A DNA stretch of 64,000 bases from Lethocerus indicus (GCA_019843655.1 JACDQD010000009.1:24914161-24978160); one strand, 5' to 3'. Positions 36,060 to 50,441 are shown, counted from the stretch's first letter. The notes: generated by a model not told the origin, from the sequence alone. Program-made: numbers and translations.

Positions 36060-36515
36060 TAGTTTTGGATGATGGCGCTTTTGACATCGTGGTAGTCGTC
36101 GTGGTGGGGATAGTGGATGGGTAAAAGAGGAAAGGGACTGAACACGAGTGGATTGGGATGAGGAGAAAGGCGGGAGTGGAACTTCGGGAACCGGGATTTT
36201 GCGACTTCGCCGACTGTCGGTATGTTGAGGTCATCGTGGATTGTGTGGTTAGAAACATACCGGGGGAGCATTAAGGATGGTGCGAAGTACTTTTGATGTT
36301 GGATGTCTCCTGCTGGAACCCCATAGCTCAATTCAATATGTCCGTGTCGGTTTGAGTATAGCTCTGTATATTGTCAGTTTTTTTACTTAAGGTCAATTTC
36401 GATGTCCGTTCTAGTAATGGCCTTGAGATGAGTCGGGTGTGGGGACCCAACCTAACAACCTTACTTATTATGATCAGTGACTGTAGTGCTCCCTGCACCC
36501 CGTAATTGATTGCCA
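36060..36515 (-). mobile_element. Truncated Jockey-type LINE tail, copy 1
   Basis: Minus-strand relic of the C-terminal end of a non-LTR retrotransposon reverse transcriptase. It includes HDDLNIPTVGEVAKSRFPKF and HSRLSPHPNPL, plus an upstream shifted frame with RTDIEIDL-like and TDTDILN text. Frameshifted and 5' truncated. Confidence 0.7.
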
Positions 36516-39241
36516 TTCACTTTTAGGTGCAAGAAAGACTTCGTTAAAAATTACAGAACACAATCTTACCACCTTCGTTATTTGAAAATTACGTAATTAT
36601 TGGTGTTCTCGCGTTCTGCGGACGGAAATGGCAGAGACCGCGGAGGTTCCAGTGTACAACTATCCATTTCAGATTACACGATGAAAGGACGGAATTTCTA
36701 ATTGAGTTGGTGCCAAAGCGCGTTAATTTAAAATGCAAATGTGAACGGCGCCGTCCTCGGGGCGTTTCTCGCCGTTTTACCGAGCCCAATAAAACGGCTC
36801 CTTGTGAACGAGTGCTGGAACTGTGTCTATTGTTAGACAAGGTTACTGGAACTCGCTCAAAACCTCCCCACCACCCGGACGGACGAAAGGGGCCTTCCTC
36901 CCTACACGAACATCGGTTCCGATCGTTCCCCGTTGGAAAATCCACTCCCAACAACAATCCCGACCCGCAGTCGGACACACCCGACAAAAGGCCGGCACTC
37001 CGACGATATCAACAAAACTACCCCCATAAAACAATTTCGTCTATTCGAGATACCTGTTTGGGGGCTACCTGTCCCTGAAGGCCCACATTCCATTTTCAGT
37101 CTCCATTCCACCGATACGTCAAATAAAACTAGAAGTCTATTATTTTACTAATATATTATTTAACGTATTGAGTTTGTCATGTACATGTTACATATACGAT
37201 ATGTAGTCAGTACTCAGGGTATTCCTGTTATATGGGCCCGGCTTTAGAGTTACGTCCACTGTAAGTTACATACAGGATAGCGTCGTAGTAAGTGGTTTCT
37301 CCCCCCGGAAGGGCACACGCCCTGTACCACCACCATCCACTCCTACTACTCCGCCGAAACGTCCTCCAGGTATACTGAAACCAGCACCCTTTCAGGATGA
37401 AAAAAAAGAAGCACTTTCTTTATTGAATCCAAGGCGAATATACGCTCACATGTTTTGAGGACAACAATAATTGTTGCCCCCGGAATTATGGCCGAGGAGC
37501 AGAGGAGGGCTTTAATCCCGTGTCCCTGCATGCAGTACGTGACCCTGGGGGGGTTTCCACTGTGGGGACGCTCAATAACAATGACAAACCGGGAGGCGAG
37601 GGACGCGCATTTCGTTACAATGGCAACTTGAAGCTATGGCTTAAACCAACGGATAGCGGGTATCCGTTATGCAGCGGAATAGCCCTAAATTGCAGGCTTC
37701 CCCAGCAAATTGAAGTCAACCCCACCCCTCTTAACTTTAAGTTGTACATTTATGTTCCAAGCGGTGGTAAAAAATATGATCAAAATTCCTACCCACAATT
37801 CATCTAACCACAGGATATTACATATTTAGAAAATTCTCAAGTTGCTATACATATAATTTTCCATTTACCGATATAGGCGTGATATGTATTTGTAGTGAAG
37901 TAATAATAATTAATCTGAATGGAATCCCGGCCCAGTTATTTACCATGAAGATCGGTTATAGACAGACAGAGACTTAGACACGGGAAACACACACAAAAAA
38001 AAAAGAATGGATTATTTATGAGGCTAAAAATAAAACGGTTCAAATGTATAAGACACGAGGTAGCTGGCGTCCGCTCCTCATTTCTGGCCAGATATCAAAT
38101 GCTTAATTATAATGCTCGTCGCATTTTTCGACATAACAGATAAAGACAAACCTGAATAGGTCGATAAACCACATAAATGTACGAGCGAAAGCCTAGCTTA
38201 TGTAATTACATTTTGGAAATTCGACTAATATAAACGTTATAAGCCACAATTCTCATATAAATTACCTTCCCGTGTATATATTACTATCGTATCCAGTACT
38301 CAGACAAATGGAGTTGAAAAATATCCTCCTCAGTCGTTCACTCATTGCAAAATCAGATAGTTTTAGCCTTCTTAATCCCTACAACACAACTAAATAATTA
38401 CACGTGTTTATAAATTCGTGTTCAAATATATTTTTACATTGGAGGAACGTAAATTCGTCCTACGCAACTGGAACAAAGTCCCCTAACCAACATCACCATC
38501 TAATCTTATCATCATAGAAGTTTTCTATAGATTATAGTTAAAGTTAAAGAATGTTATCGCACATAAACACGCTCAAACATTCACACGCCGTATATCTGTG
38601 CTGATCGTACCTACGTAATCGACTAGTACTGTATAAAAACTATTAAACATGCGCTATTCAGATAAAATCGGGCGAAAATCATGCTCGATAGGGCGCGGAA
38701 CTTGTCGAAAGTTCGTGCCCTTCGGCGCCAACCTAGTCTTTGGAGTTTATGTCACTGAAAGTTTGAGTCGCTATATGTCTATTGGGCCGTCATTAGGTTG
38801 GCCCACTAACGAAATTAGGTCGAGGTAACTAAAAAAAAAAAGGGCTATTTTTCGGTAATTCCGCCGAATGTTAAAATGTCGGAAGCAGAGCACGAATGGC
38901 CTGAATGGGACGACCCCGGTCGGCAATTATACAACGCGTTGGGGTCGGCCCGAACTCTCCCCCTTCGCAATTCGTTTACTTCCTGTCACAAAAAGGGCGA
39001 TTTAATCGGACCGGGGAGAGGGCCGAGGGAGACGGCCATTTCCAAAGTCGAACGCTGCACGACCTAAAACATTTCTGTCCGCCCGCTGACCGACGCTGAA
39101 CAGGTAGTTAGCTCGAGGTACTTTAAAAAGAGAACAAGAGAACAAAATTAAAAGCGACGAGCACACCACAAAAATGAAATCTGCCAAAATTAAGGACCTA
39201 ATAAAGCAAGAAAAATGTTGACTAGTTTGACTTGTTTCGCT

Positions 39242-39690
39242 CGATAAAGACGCCGTCCAGTGATGGCACTTTTGACCCGTATCCGGCCTACAGAAAGTCT
39301 CTAGGCCGGTGGCGTTTATCCGGGGGATAATGGATGGGTAAAAGAGGAAACTGGATGAACGAGTGGATTTGGATGTGGAGAGAGGCGGGAATGGAATTTA
39401 AGGAAGCGTGATTTTGCGACTTCGTCCACTGTCGGGGTATGTTGAGAGGTCATTATGGATTGTTCGGTTGGAAACATACCCGGGGGGGGAGCATTAAGGA
39501 TGGTACGAAGGACTTTTGACTGGAATGCTTGGATGCGACCGATGTGTGGATTTCTTGGATGTCCGTGTCGGTTTTAGTATGGCTTTATATATTGTCAGTT
39601 TGTTGGCTATTGTAAGTTTTGATGTCCTTTTCAAATTTGCCAAATTTGCGATTTAGATCTGTTCTTTTCAGTCGGGTATGGGGATTCCAC
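39242..39690 (-). mobile_element. Truncated Jockey-type LINE tail, copy 2
   Basis: The nucleotide sequence matches the other copies (GGATGGGTAAAAGAGGAAAC on the plus strand, GGGGAGCATTAAGGATGGT, GATGTCCGTGTCGGTTTTAG). It is degenerate, with frame breaks. Same orientation as copies 1 and 3. Confidence 0.65.
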
Positions 39691-40329
39691 GTGAAGAAAA
39701 ATGTAAAGGATAATTGCGAAACATGTTTTTTACGGATTGAGTATTGGCAGCCAATAAATTTGTAGTATTATCCAGTAAAAACATAACAAATATGTTATTA
39801 TCCTGAGGGTAGTTTCCGATATTTTAATTTACATTTTTTTCAAGCTATCGCATTCAGTTCTAATTTCCAGTAATAGCCGTGTAGTTGCAAGTATTCTGAG
39901 GGCCCAATTGAGGTCCGAACAAAGCGTAACACACCCTTTTATAAATCTAGAGGGGACGGTGAATTTCGGATTGGCTGTGTGTAAGGCGGGTTCGATCGGG
40001 GGCGCGCGCCTCCTGGATAGGGTAGACCGGCGTGGCGTGCAGTCTGGAAGGCTGCTCATTAAACCAGTCTGGCGCCATCCCCCTCCTTCCGCCCCTTCCA
40101 GAAATGCTTCGATTATTTTTCCCCCGCCCCGTCTGGACGGATTCGCGTGACCGGTCCCCCCACCAATACGGCCCGAGAATCGCAACCAATGTAACGACAA
40201 ATATCATCAAAGATCAGTTTATTAGCGAGTGCGTATTATTATAATAATAAAATAAGCCATCTTAAAGGGTTCGATTTTTTTTTATTTTGGCGCAATCAAC
40301 TTTTACAGTTATAGGTGCAATTGATACAT

Positions 40330-40713
40330 GTATATTTTTCGTGTGTTTGCCTCGATAAAGTAACTACTGTCCGAGGTGATCTCTAGACCGGTGGGGTTTA
40401 AGCCGTCGTGGCGGGGATATTGTGGATGGGTAAAAGAGGAGGAAAGGGACTGAACGAGTGGACTAGGATGAGGAGAAAGGCGGGAGTGGAACTTCGGGAA
40501 CGGAGATTTTACGACTTCGTCGACTGTCGGTATGTTGAGGTCATTATGGATTGTTGCGGTTAGAAACATACTGGGGGGAGCATTAAGGATGGTGCGAAGG
40601 ACTTTCGATTGGAATCTCTGGATGCGAGCGATATTGGATGTCTTGGTGGAACCCCAATAAAAGGATCTACAACAGGGTATATCAAAACCGTACAAACTGC
40701 AACGATCGTGCAA
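40330..40713 (-). mobile_element. Truncated Jockey-type LINE tail, copy 3
   Basis: The clearest copy: the minus-strand frame reads YWGSTKTSNIARIQRFQSKV, LRTILNAPPSMFLTATIHND and LNIPTVDEVV. This is the signature C-terminus of Jockey-clade reverse transcriptases (SNI-IQRFQ-KVLR, then DL-IPTV-E). 5' truncated. Confidence 0.8.
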
Positions 40714-41185
40714 TGAAACGAACTTATCTTAGACACCTATGATATATATGTTACGACCGCAACGGGTATTACCGGAATACATGAATACTGAATACCGAAA
40801 AGCGCTGCCACTTTTACAATCCAATGCTTTCTACGATCCCGTTTCACATTCGGGCTGTCTTGTAAGAGTCGAATGAACTATTGAGGATCTTCGGGATTTA
40901 CGAAGATAAGAAAGGTAAATTCAGCACGGGCTATTAGAGACGGTCGTGGCGCGCCCACTTTCTAATCCGTGATGCTTTCACCTCGGGCATCCGAAACGAA
41001 CGGGCGAATTCCACTCGGAACTGAACCCATTCATCGAAGGGTATACCACATCCGAAGACAAAAGTACCACATCCAGTTCGATACGGAGAAAGCGGACGAT
41101 GCTGGTGATAGCTTCGCAAAAGAAATCACCTTTGCGACTCTAAAAAATCCACACTACAATAACAGTAACGCTGCTAATAGGAGAA

Positions 41186-41446
41186 TTATACCTGTTTTGT
41201 GGACTGCGAGGGGTTGGAATAACGTAGGTTCGCGGTGTTTCCGTCTCCTCTCGCTGAGGTTTGGTCTTTTGCTAGACCGGTTTCGGCCGCTCGCCATCTT
41301 CAGTAGCGGCGTAAAAGTACACCTGTACTGTCAGTACAAGTGAAAGTAACACTGCAGTGAGGATGCCTCCAGAGTGCCAACAGTGACTAACACCGCTACT
41401 GAAGATGGCGAGCGGCCGAAATCGGTCTAGAGAGGAGACAGAATTA
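41186..41446. repeat. Foldback repeat, copy 4
   Basis: The same left end (ATACCTGTTTTGTGGACTG) and arms (GGTTTGGTCTTTTGCTAGAC; GATGGCGAGCGGCCGAAA), with a shortened right arm. The short direct repeat AGAATTATA appears at both ends, near 41183 and 41440. Confidence 0.85.
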
Positions 41447-44400
41447 TACACCTTGCAACTAGGAAAAAACTACGTTTACTACTAGACGACAGAGTTAGCA
41501 ATTACGCAGGAGCTGTACTATTGTCCTGGTTTGAGGAGGCTAAAAACTAAACTAAAAATTGATAGGAGCCAGGCGGTTCAATAAAATATCAGTTACAGAA
41601 TTTGAAATACATCCAAACCCCGATAATCTTCAAATTGCATTAAGCCACGCCCCTTGTACACGTGACACGAACACAGACGTTTCTTTACAGTGACAGAGAA
41701 AGACCTTCCGATCTAAACCGATTTGTTTACAAACTGAGGCCTTTGGCATCACGAAAAACAAAATCGCTTAGTACAACATTTTACCCGAGTTACATAACAG
41801 AATTAAATTGTCACACAGCGCTCTGGGGGGGCTTCCGTAAGCCCTGAACAAATCCGCTGGTAGTGACAGAAATTCGAAATGATCGGCGTTATCAGAGTCT
41901 TCGAAGAAATTACAATTGAAATCAATTAAGGTGAAAAATCCAAACGACTCAATTCACGAGAATACAATACAGCGGTGTTACTGACGCTCAGAACTGGTGG
42001 AATTATAAAATGCTTGAACCCTGTAAGTTGTCCCGAACACTCGTATAAAAAGACGTGTAATGCAATATTTTCAGAAAATGTATATATCACTGAGAATATT
42101 TCCCTATCTACTATATATTCCCTGAGGATACTCTGGTGTTTTATACGCGGGGTTTGTGATACTGCCCACTTGGGCGGCGGAACACGAGAGATGAGACTAA
42201 CTTTAGCACTGGGCCCCCTGCCGTTCCTTAAATAAATCTGTGTAGATAAAATGTTTTTTTTTTCCCACCAAAAATTCTTCCGGTCCGAGTTGATTCTTTT
42301 ATCTTGTACGAGAAGTATAAGTTTTGTAGGAAACAACGATATAATTTGTTTACTCGCACTGAGCATAATAATGAGTTAATTATCAACAATAATTACTACA
42401 CCGGACATCAAGAAATCTAGGCGTGTAACTATTCTACTATAATTAAAATATTTTATAAATATAACAAACACGATTTTCAATGTCACAGTATTGGTACGGC
42501 ACCGTACTTTAAAAAATGGGTCAACCAATATGTAGTTTTCAAGATACTCAGGGAGTTTCATTCATTAGCTTTAAATAACAATAATCAATTACGGCGATAT
42601 CCGGCTAGCATTCCCACACAAGGAGACTTTTAATTGAGTGAAAAAAAAACGCTTCGCCTTTTAATGAATGTTTTTAATGAGCGAGGGAGACGCAAGTAAT
42701 ATTAAAAATGCCGTACAAAGGAACGCCGGTTTTACCCTCCGAATAGTTAAAGATCCTTGCAGCAAATTAGCCGGTCTCAAAAAGAGAATGTCGTATAAAG
42801 CATTAAACAAACCCTGTTAATATTTCAGCATTTCACTGGGAACTGTTAAAGGGACAGGAAATATTTTCCGAATTTTTGCAGAATCTACCACCCCCCCCCT
42901 GCATCGCGCTATTCCTAATAATTATATTAGAAAATCAATGCTTCCAGCAATGCTCTTCTTTTACTCAACATCCCTCCGTTACTCCGTCCCTAATGATGTT
43001 TTTAAATAAATTAAAAGTAATAACAAACATACATTGGAATTAGGGGAAATTTCTTTCCGCCATTAAATCTAATTCACACCCATTTTATGAGATTCGGTTT
43101 ATAAGTTGAACTGCAGCGCTAACTAACTTTCGAACAAATAACACAAAACTGGCATAAATAAAACGGGTGGTGCGACTAATGAAGGGAATTGGCGGGGCCC
43201 GGATAAAGTAGTCGAAGTCGAAGGAGACAAATTAGCTTGCCCGTAAATGGGGTCAGCAGGGTTTTCTCTTTTGGTCGGCCACCGTCCTTGGGCTTATTGG
43301 TGTGGGCATTTCATTTCAGCGCAGAATGAATCCTCGCCGCCAACTTAACTGGTCGGCCTTCACAGGCAGTCCCCATTGGGACAGAACCGCCGTACCCGCC
43401 ATGACGTACCTACCCAAACCTCCTCCCACCCCACCACCACCCCCACCCCCGGGACATGTCTTCATCATAACGACCTTTTTGTCCCCCTCCTTCACGACCG
43501 CATCATATCCGGGGGACACGCCTCTTCTTTTTTTTCAACCGAGGCATCGATCCGTTACTCTTCAGATACGAAGATAGACTCGAGAACACTACAAGACGAC
43601 TTTGTTTCAGAAATCGTATCTTTCGAATTGAAATGGCACATTGGAAATAAGTTGCAATTCGTATATCATATCCTGCAAAATAAATGTTCGCGTAAAGTGT
43701 TCAGTAAAGCCCGAACCCAGGTACCGATGGCTATCTGTTAGATTTTAGCGCAACACCGAGCAGGACTTTTTAAAGCGACTAAGCAGTCAAGATAAGGCGA
43801 GTCGTGGGCGGACCAGTCTGAAGCGGATGCAAAACTCGTGGAACAGGCGTTTGTACAAGTGCATAAGTCACAAATATAACGCGGTGAGATTTAGACGGAG
43901 AGAAAAAATATATTATAAAACCCGAGACGAAATCATAATTGGAACACTACCCGTTGCATAAGCATTAACAGTCCAATCTAATGACCAATTCAGTACGCCG
44001 AGCCAATCATAATAAATAACGAGTTGCGGGAATTAATTAAAAACAGAAAGTATCTTCTAATGATAAACGCAGAAAAAAAAATAAAAAATGGAAATTTGAC
44101 TTCATTATTTCGGGGAGAGCCCTGGAGTTGGTTGCGAATAATCGGATGACTCCAACCCTCCCACCGGAGTCTTTCGTTCGAGAATAATTTTAATGAAATA
44201 ATGACACGACGAGGTCTTAAAGGCCGAGATGAGTTCACTGGCACAAAAAGAGATGAACGCACTGTCAACACTATAATTGGCGAGGACGTCGCGGCGCCGG
44301 CCAATCGCCGGGAACGGCGTCGCTCTGCCAAAATAATTCTTCTCCTGTCTATAATAATTGTTTAATTTAGTATTCAAAAAATGCATAACCGGGACACTCA

Positions 44401-47121
44401 ATAATTTCCACAATTACCTCTCAACGATATCGATAAACTGTCGATCACACGATATTTCGTTCAACTGAAGTAAACTGAACGTAAGTCATGAAATTTATTT
44501 TCTTAACCGCAGGAAACCGTCTCTCTATTTTGGTGCCCCAGGAATGTTGTTGATACAGACTTGGTTTTCAAGAACTCTGGTGGGTTTCCTCACAAAAACG
44601 CGCCCAGAGCTCCGGCCACGAATTGAGGCCAAATATGGTGAATTCGCCTTGAGCATACGGCGTCGGTAAGTCCCCCCGTATCTGCTTGATTCGGGTTTTT
44701 GGCTTCGTTCAGTAGCGTCCACCCGGGGACAACTTCAATCGCGAATACTTCAAACCAACAACATTTTTGTAGCTCACACATTACGACGAGTGAAACTGTA
44801 TGAGCGCACGTCTATTTGAATTCCAGCGAGCCAATATCAAAACCACTCGACCGAAATTGGAGAATATTCTTTTCAATAACGCCGGAAATCGCTACGAAAT
44901 ACGATCTAATGATAGCCGGGGATAATCTGGTCCAGCCAGTTGGTCGACGATAAGGGTCGAGCCGTTCAGATCTACCGACAAAAAAGGGCTCTATAAATAC
45001 TCCCTGTGATTACAACACTACATTCCAGACGCCGATTACATTTCCAATGCACAACAGTCCACTTTTAAATTACAATTCCCCTGAAATATATATTAATACA
45101 AGACTCGTTATTAACGCTAGTTTTAGAATAACTTCTGTTTAGCAACCAGAGAATGTAAAATTGCTCACGAGAAAATACACATTATCGAATCTGAAGGTAC
45201 CGAGACTACTAATAAACATTCTATAAGCGGTTTAAACCAAAAAAAAAATCCGTTACACTGTATTTAGCACTGTCATAAACTTACGCCAGGAATCTTAATC
45301 TGACGTGTGCTTGCAAGTCGATCGGATAGGGGCGCTTAAAATTCAAGGCGTTAAATAGGGCGAAACGTGTCGGATTTCGCGTCCGGAACAGGAGACGGAC
45401 CGACCTGCGTCGAATCTAAACTACAGGGCTTCCTCTAGACCATTCCAGTGGTCTGAGTCTTCCGAAGGGGGCTTCGTTATGGGAGAATAGACAGCTATAT
45501 AGTTATTCGGCTCAACGGTAACCAATTCAAGATGGAGCCGAATCCCGAAATACGGTATGAAACCAGTGAAAATTGAAAGATTTCTATCGCTCAGAGGGAA
45601 ATCGCACCATCTACCGTCTAGCGGAAATCATAATTACAGGATACACTTAGCGAAACGTCCGCCGTTGATTGCATAACTGAATAAACTTGAGGAATTTCGC
45701 AATCGATATCGACATTAGCTTAACATATCCGTATATAATTCATTTTACTGTAATATCAACACAATCTACAAAAAAAGATTGCTTTTGCGTAACACAATAG
45801 AATTTGAACCCGTATAAACAATATGGGTGTGGCCGAGAGAGACAACTTAAGGGATGAGATTCATCAACTCAGAATACATTGAGCCGATTGAAAACCGGGT
45901 AAAAATATCAAACTTGTGCATCAAGTGAACCGTGAAACACCCATATAGGGGTACGAGATAGGGAAATTTCACAACGGTTCTCTTCAGCTTTAAAAATAAA
46001 ATCACAAGGTAATCCTCTTAGTCTTCGCTGCGAGGCTACGTATATCGCTTATCTCTCTGGGAGAAAAACAACAGGATAACAACTTTCTAGTGGTATCACT
46101 TGGGCGATTGCTCAATTTACCTCTCATAAGAATTACCCCCATAAATTGCACAAACGTTAGCGGAATTATCAATCTCTCGACTTAATTAACACGCGTTAAC
46201 GGAACGCATTTTTATATTTATATATATGTATAAGACAGAGAAATCTAATAATAGCGTAACGTGGACAAATAATATAAGCGGCGACAACACACCGCCCAGA
46301 AATAGTTGACCTATAAACCGATGATGAGTTTTTATGGCTAGTCCAACGTTGGTCTCAATTTTTGGGCTAGCAAACTCTCCATCGCAACGATACGCACAGG
46401 ACAAGGAACATTGAGCGAATACATATTTGGGCCTGAATCAAGTTCGCTTTAACTTCGTCGGAGATTCGCAGGTTCGAAATGTGTCCCCGGACACTGTGGA
46501 AATAAAAATTATCAGGGCTTAGAAGCGGGGGAATTTTTCTGGGTACAAAATACTTAATTAGCGAATTGTAATTAACTCGATAGGGCCGTTTCGCGGATCA
46601 GGGACGTGGGTGGGGGGGGGAATATTTTTGTAACTTAACCGACCGAGAGGGCCGGGGGCCCCGAGCAACCTGTGGGGCGGGGGCCATCGCGTGCACACTC
46701 AGATCAATACAGGGCCGCCCCCATAACCCGGGGGCCACCGCAGGCCGTGGGTACACCTACAGCACAAATCTAAATATCGTACCCATCCAAAGAGGGCCCG
46801 AGAGCTGACTCAAATATATTCTCGAAGGGGAGAAACGAGAAGGTTCCGCGGGGGTAATTTAACGACGACCAGACCCCGTCCGACAAACCTCTTACACAAT
46901 CTATGACTACGAGCGTCCTCCCGTTTATTATTCCGAAGAACGCTCTCCCACGGCACAGGAAACAAATTACCGACCCTATTCGTCTCGAAATATGCTGTCG
47001 AGGACAACAGTCGAACGTTTCAGGGACAAGTTTCGATCCCGGATGAGTACATTCCAAATTGCACTACTGCTCTATAACGTTGCATTTTGGTAGAGTTAAC
47101 ATATCTTTGACTGAAATTTGT

Positions 47122-47456
47122 TTAATATACCTGTTTTGTGGTCTGCGAGGGGTTGGAATACCGTAGGTTCGTGGTGTTTCTGTCTCCTCTCGCTGAGGTT
47201 TGGTCTTTTGATAGACCGGTTTGTCGGCCGCTCGCCATCTTCAGTAGCGGTGTTAGTCACTGTTAGCACTTTGGATGTTTTTGGGGCATCCTCACTGCCC
47301 ACTGTCACTTTCACATGTACTGACAGTACATCCAAAAAAACATCCAAAGTGCTAACAGTGACTAACACAGCGCTACTGAAGATGGCGAGCAGCAGAAACC
47401 TGTCTAGCAAAAGACCAAACCAGCGAGAGGTGACAGAAACACCACGAACCTACGAT
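47122..47456. repeat. Foldback repeat, copy 5, with target duplication
   Basis: Full-length copy starting TTAATATACCTGTTTTGTGG and ending CACGAACCTACGAT. It is flanked by a 12-bp direct repeat, ACTGAAATTTGT, at 47110-47121 and 47457-47468. The centre has an internal duplication of CATCCAAA. Confidence 0.92.
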
Positions 47457-49375
47457 ACTGAAATTTGTCTTCGTGTCTACTCTTCGTCTGCCTTTTGCTA
47501 CTGTCTTTAGCTCAACAACGTTTTTCTGTTTTCGGATTATTAAAATAACATTAAGAGCGTGGGCAGGAACTCAGGCTAGGGGAATTCGGCCGATGTGCTT
47601 AACATAATTATGCATATATGCATATGCGCATGATACAAATATCAAAGTTCGTTGTAAATTGCGTAGCTCTCATAGTACGCAATTTCAGAGCGCGCATAAT
47701 TATCCAAATTACAATTTCAAAGCGAAATATGAAACCGCGACGATTATTTGTCAGCGAATTGTGTGTTTTAAGTCCTGCCTCGAGTAGAGTGGGGTAAATT
47801 TTGCGGAGAACGCAAAATGGACGGAGGATAAAATGTAAACGCCAACGTGTCAATAACTCTGAAATTAATATCCTCAAATCTAGGTCAGCAGTCCATTTAC
47901 GAGCACCTTGCGGCCCTTTCTATAATTACGGCTCGTATAACTCCGCGCTACTGGAAAAGGGAGAAAATTCCCGTACGGCCCCGTCCAATATAGGCCCGTA
48001 TATTGGCTAAGGAGGGAGGGGAAATTGATGTATAAAACCGGGAAATTGGAAAAGGACGGAAGTCCGGAACGTCGGCTTTTAGCTTCTCGAAAAGGGCAGA
48101 AGGAGGAGTATACCTACATCCTGCATAAATGGAGTTTCGGCACGACACCGAACGATAAACATCGCTATCGATCGAAGACGAGCGACCCGAACGGATCTCG
48201 ACTGAATCCGTAGACAGCAGCGTGGAGGAAGTAGTGTCCTACTTCGGGTAAGTAGGAAGCGCTTATAAAAGAGGTAGGATATGTACCTGCGGAGGCACAA
48301 CAACGGTTCGCTTTTAATCAGACAAATGTGCGCCCCTCTGGAACGAATCTAGAACAACCCTTGCACTTATAATGTTGCAAAAGTCGATAATAAAAGGTCC
48401 CCTTTGAAGGCGTTGTCCCAGATTATTTCCCGGCACCATAACATACTAAGTTAAGTCCAGGCTGGAGAGAATTTCGAATAGTAGTCAATTCGATTATTCG
48501 ACAATTCGATACGACAAATGAGCTTAAACAACTGCGGCCCCAGCCGGACTTCGTAGGGCTACTCGGACTAATTAATTCAACGAAAATTCACTGAGAAAAC
48601 AAATTAAAATAATTTTTTCATAAACAGTTATCTCGGGAGGACACACAGGGGGAACTGGGTACTTGATCTCAAGTTGGCGTCCTGGCAGGGACCGACGGCC
48701 AAAAGGGGTGGGGGCGGGCGTCCAGCCAAACGATGTTTTTCAAGGAGGATTGGGGGAATTTTCAGTCGGATATTTCCCCCCCCCTCAATTCCTCATATTT
48801 TCCCTCTTTTTTCCCCCGGCACCGACAGAAATACAGACGTACTTCATCGGCGGCCGATTAGATACATTACGGTCTGGCTTAGATCGTACGCTTGACATTC
48901 AAACCCCCTTACGAAATCCGCTTACTTCAGCTTATGTTTCAGTTTAAATATAGCGGATTCAGTTGAAACGGACCACCGGACAGTTAAGAGATGGGGCGGA
49001 AAATTAATATATTTCGAAATGCGCATAAACATAACTGTGTTGATATTTTAATGAACGGATCTAGAGGACTGACACAAACAGAAGGTGAACTCGAGGTCAG
49101 AATTAACGTGCTCGAACACGATCTAACTTCATTTTAATACGGACACAACGCATGATTACTATACAAATAGCATAAATATACTGTCATTTCGATTGTGCTT
49201 ACCGCTGTTTGTTGTCATTTCGTGGAAGTTCGGGGAAACACAATAGGAAAACAGACCAGAGAACTAACTATATCGATAAAAGGAAATTTTGTAGACATAA
49301 AATTGGACAACAATAACAGTCATGTTTTGTAACAGCGTGTTAAAAAAAATCGTTCCGTTTACCGAAATTATACAT

Positions 49376-49800
49376 TTGGTTGTACAACTGAGTAATTGCG
49401 GATTTCACCTACAAGTGGCGTTGTACATATTTTCAAGTATTCAAGATACATTCAGCTTCTTTGCAATGTCCCTTGTCGAAATGCGGCGATCCGAATCAAT
49501 AATGGTCTTTATTCGGTCATCATCCACCGGACGTCCCAATGCGCTCCTCCACTTTTAATGAAAAAAATAAAAAAGCGAAATGTGACGGAAACGCTCACAT
49601 CGGTTCACCGTGTTTCAAAGTGGTTTTTATAGACACGCACAATTCGACCGGTCGATGTAATTTTGATACAGAACGTTTCAGAAAGGACCGAATAATAAAT
49701 AACGTATCGAAGAATCTGTGCAAAGATGTTGGACGCAGTTAAAAATATGTACAACGCCACTTGGTTGGTGAAATCCGCAATTAATTAGTTGCCAACCCAA
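49376..49800 (-). mobile_element. Internally deleted mariner element
   Basis: The ends are inverted repeats (left GTAATTGCGGATTTCACC; right, complemented, ATTGGGTTGGCAACTAATTA), the typical mariner terminus, with TA next to the right end. Inside, the minus strand has GRPVDDDRIKTIIDSDRRIS, a mariner transposase helix-turn-helix remnant. The roughly 425-bp length means most of the transposase is missing. Confidence 0.8.
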
Positions 49801-50441
49801 TATTACTAACTATAAACCTCAATATTGGCGACAGATCTGAGAATAACGCAAGTTTTTTTTTTTATATCTTCATGAATGTATATAATATTATTGCTTTCTC
49901 AATGTTTTAATCCAAATGAGGACTCTTTATAGGGGGTGAGGTCGGCAAGAGGGCGTGGTACTCTCTGAGCTGCTATTTGGCCGGGTTAGTCGCTCCGCTA
50001 ATCAACTTGGGCGTGGTCAGATAAACATTTTAAAAAAGACGGTTCAACAGAATTGAGCCCCTGTGGTAGAACTGACCTCAATTTGTCAGTGTTACGCGCG
50101 ACGAGGGTTAATCGCACCTAGAGGCACGTTAGGGGAGAAAAATTAGATTTCATTCATGAAAAGGGATGCATCTAATCTCTGTCATGCAATCACGGCTGAC
50201 AGTAAAAATTTTCGAGGGTATTAATCACCCCCGATGCATTTCATAAAAACTACCAAAGTCGTTCGATGTTTCCCCGTCATAACTCTAATGCCAATTTAAA
50301 CGGATAATTAAATATTAATTGAATAACGCCCGATACTATGTTGTTAACAGGAGGTAAAGAATATGAAAGCAGGACGTACTGTCGCAAATCATAAATATTG
50401 TAATGGAAAATTAACTCACGCTCTGCACACAATCACCAGTC

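Noticed and set aside
36707..37078. Overlapping ORFs of 100-130 codons on both strands
   Set aside because: A composition effect in CpG-rich DNA; no family similarity.
41926..42366. 146-codon minus-strand ORF
   Set aside because: No recognisable family, no splice or codon support. Length is compatible with chance in a 39-kb intron.
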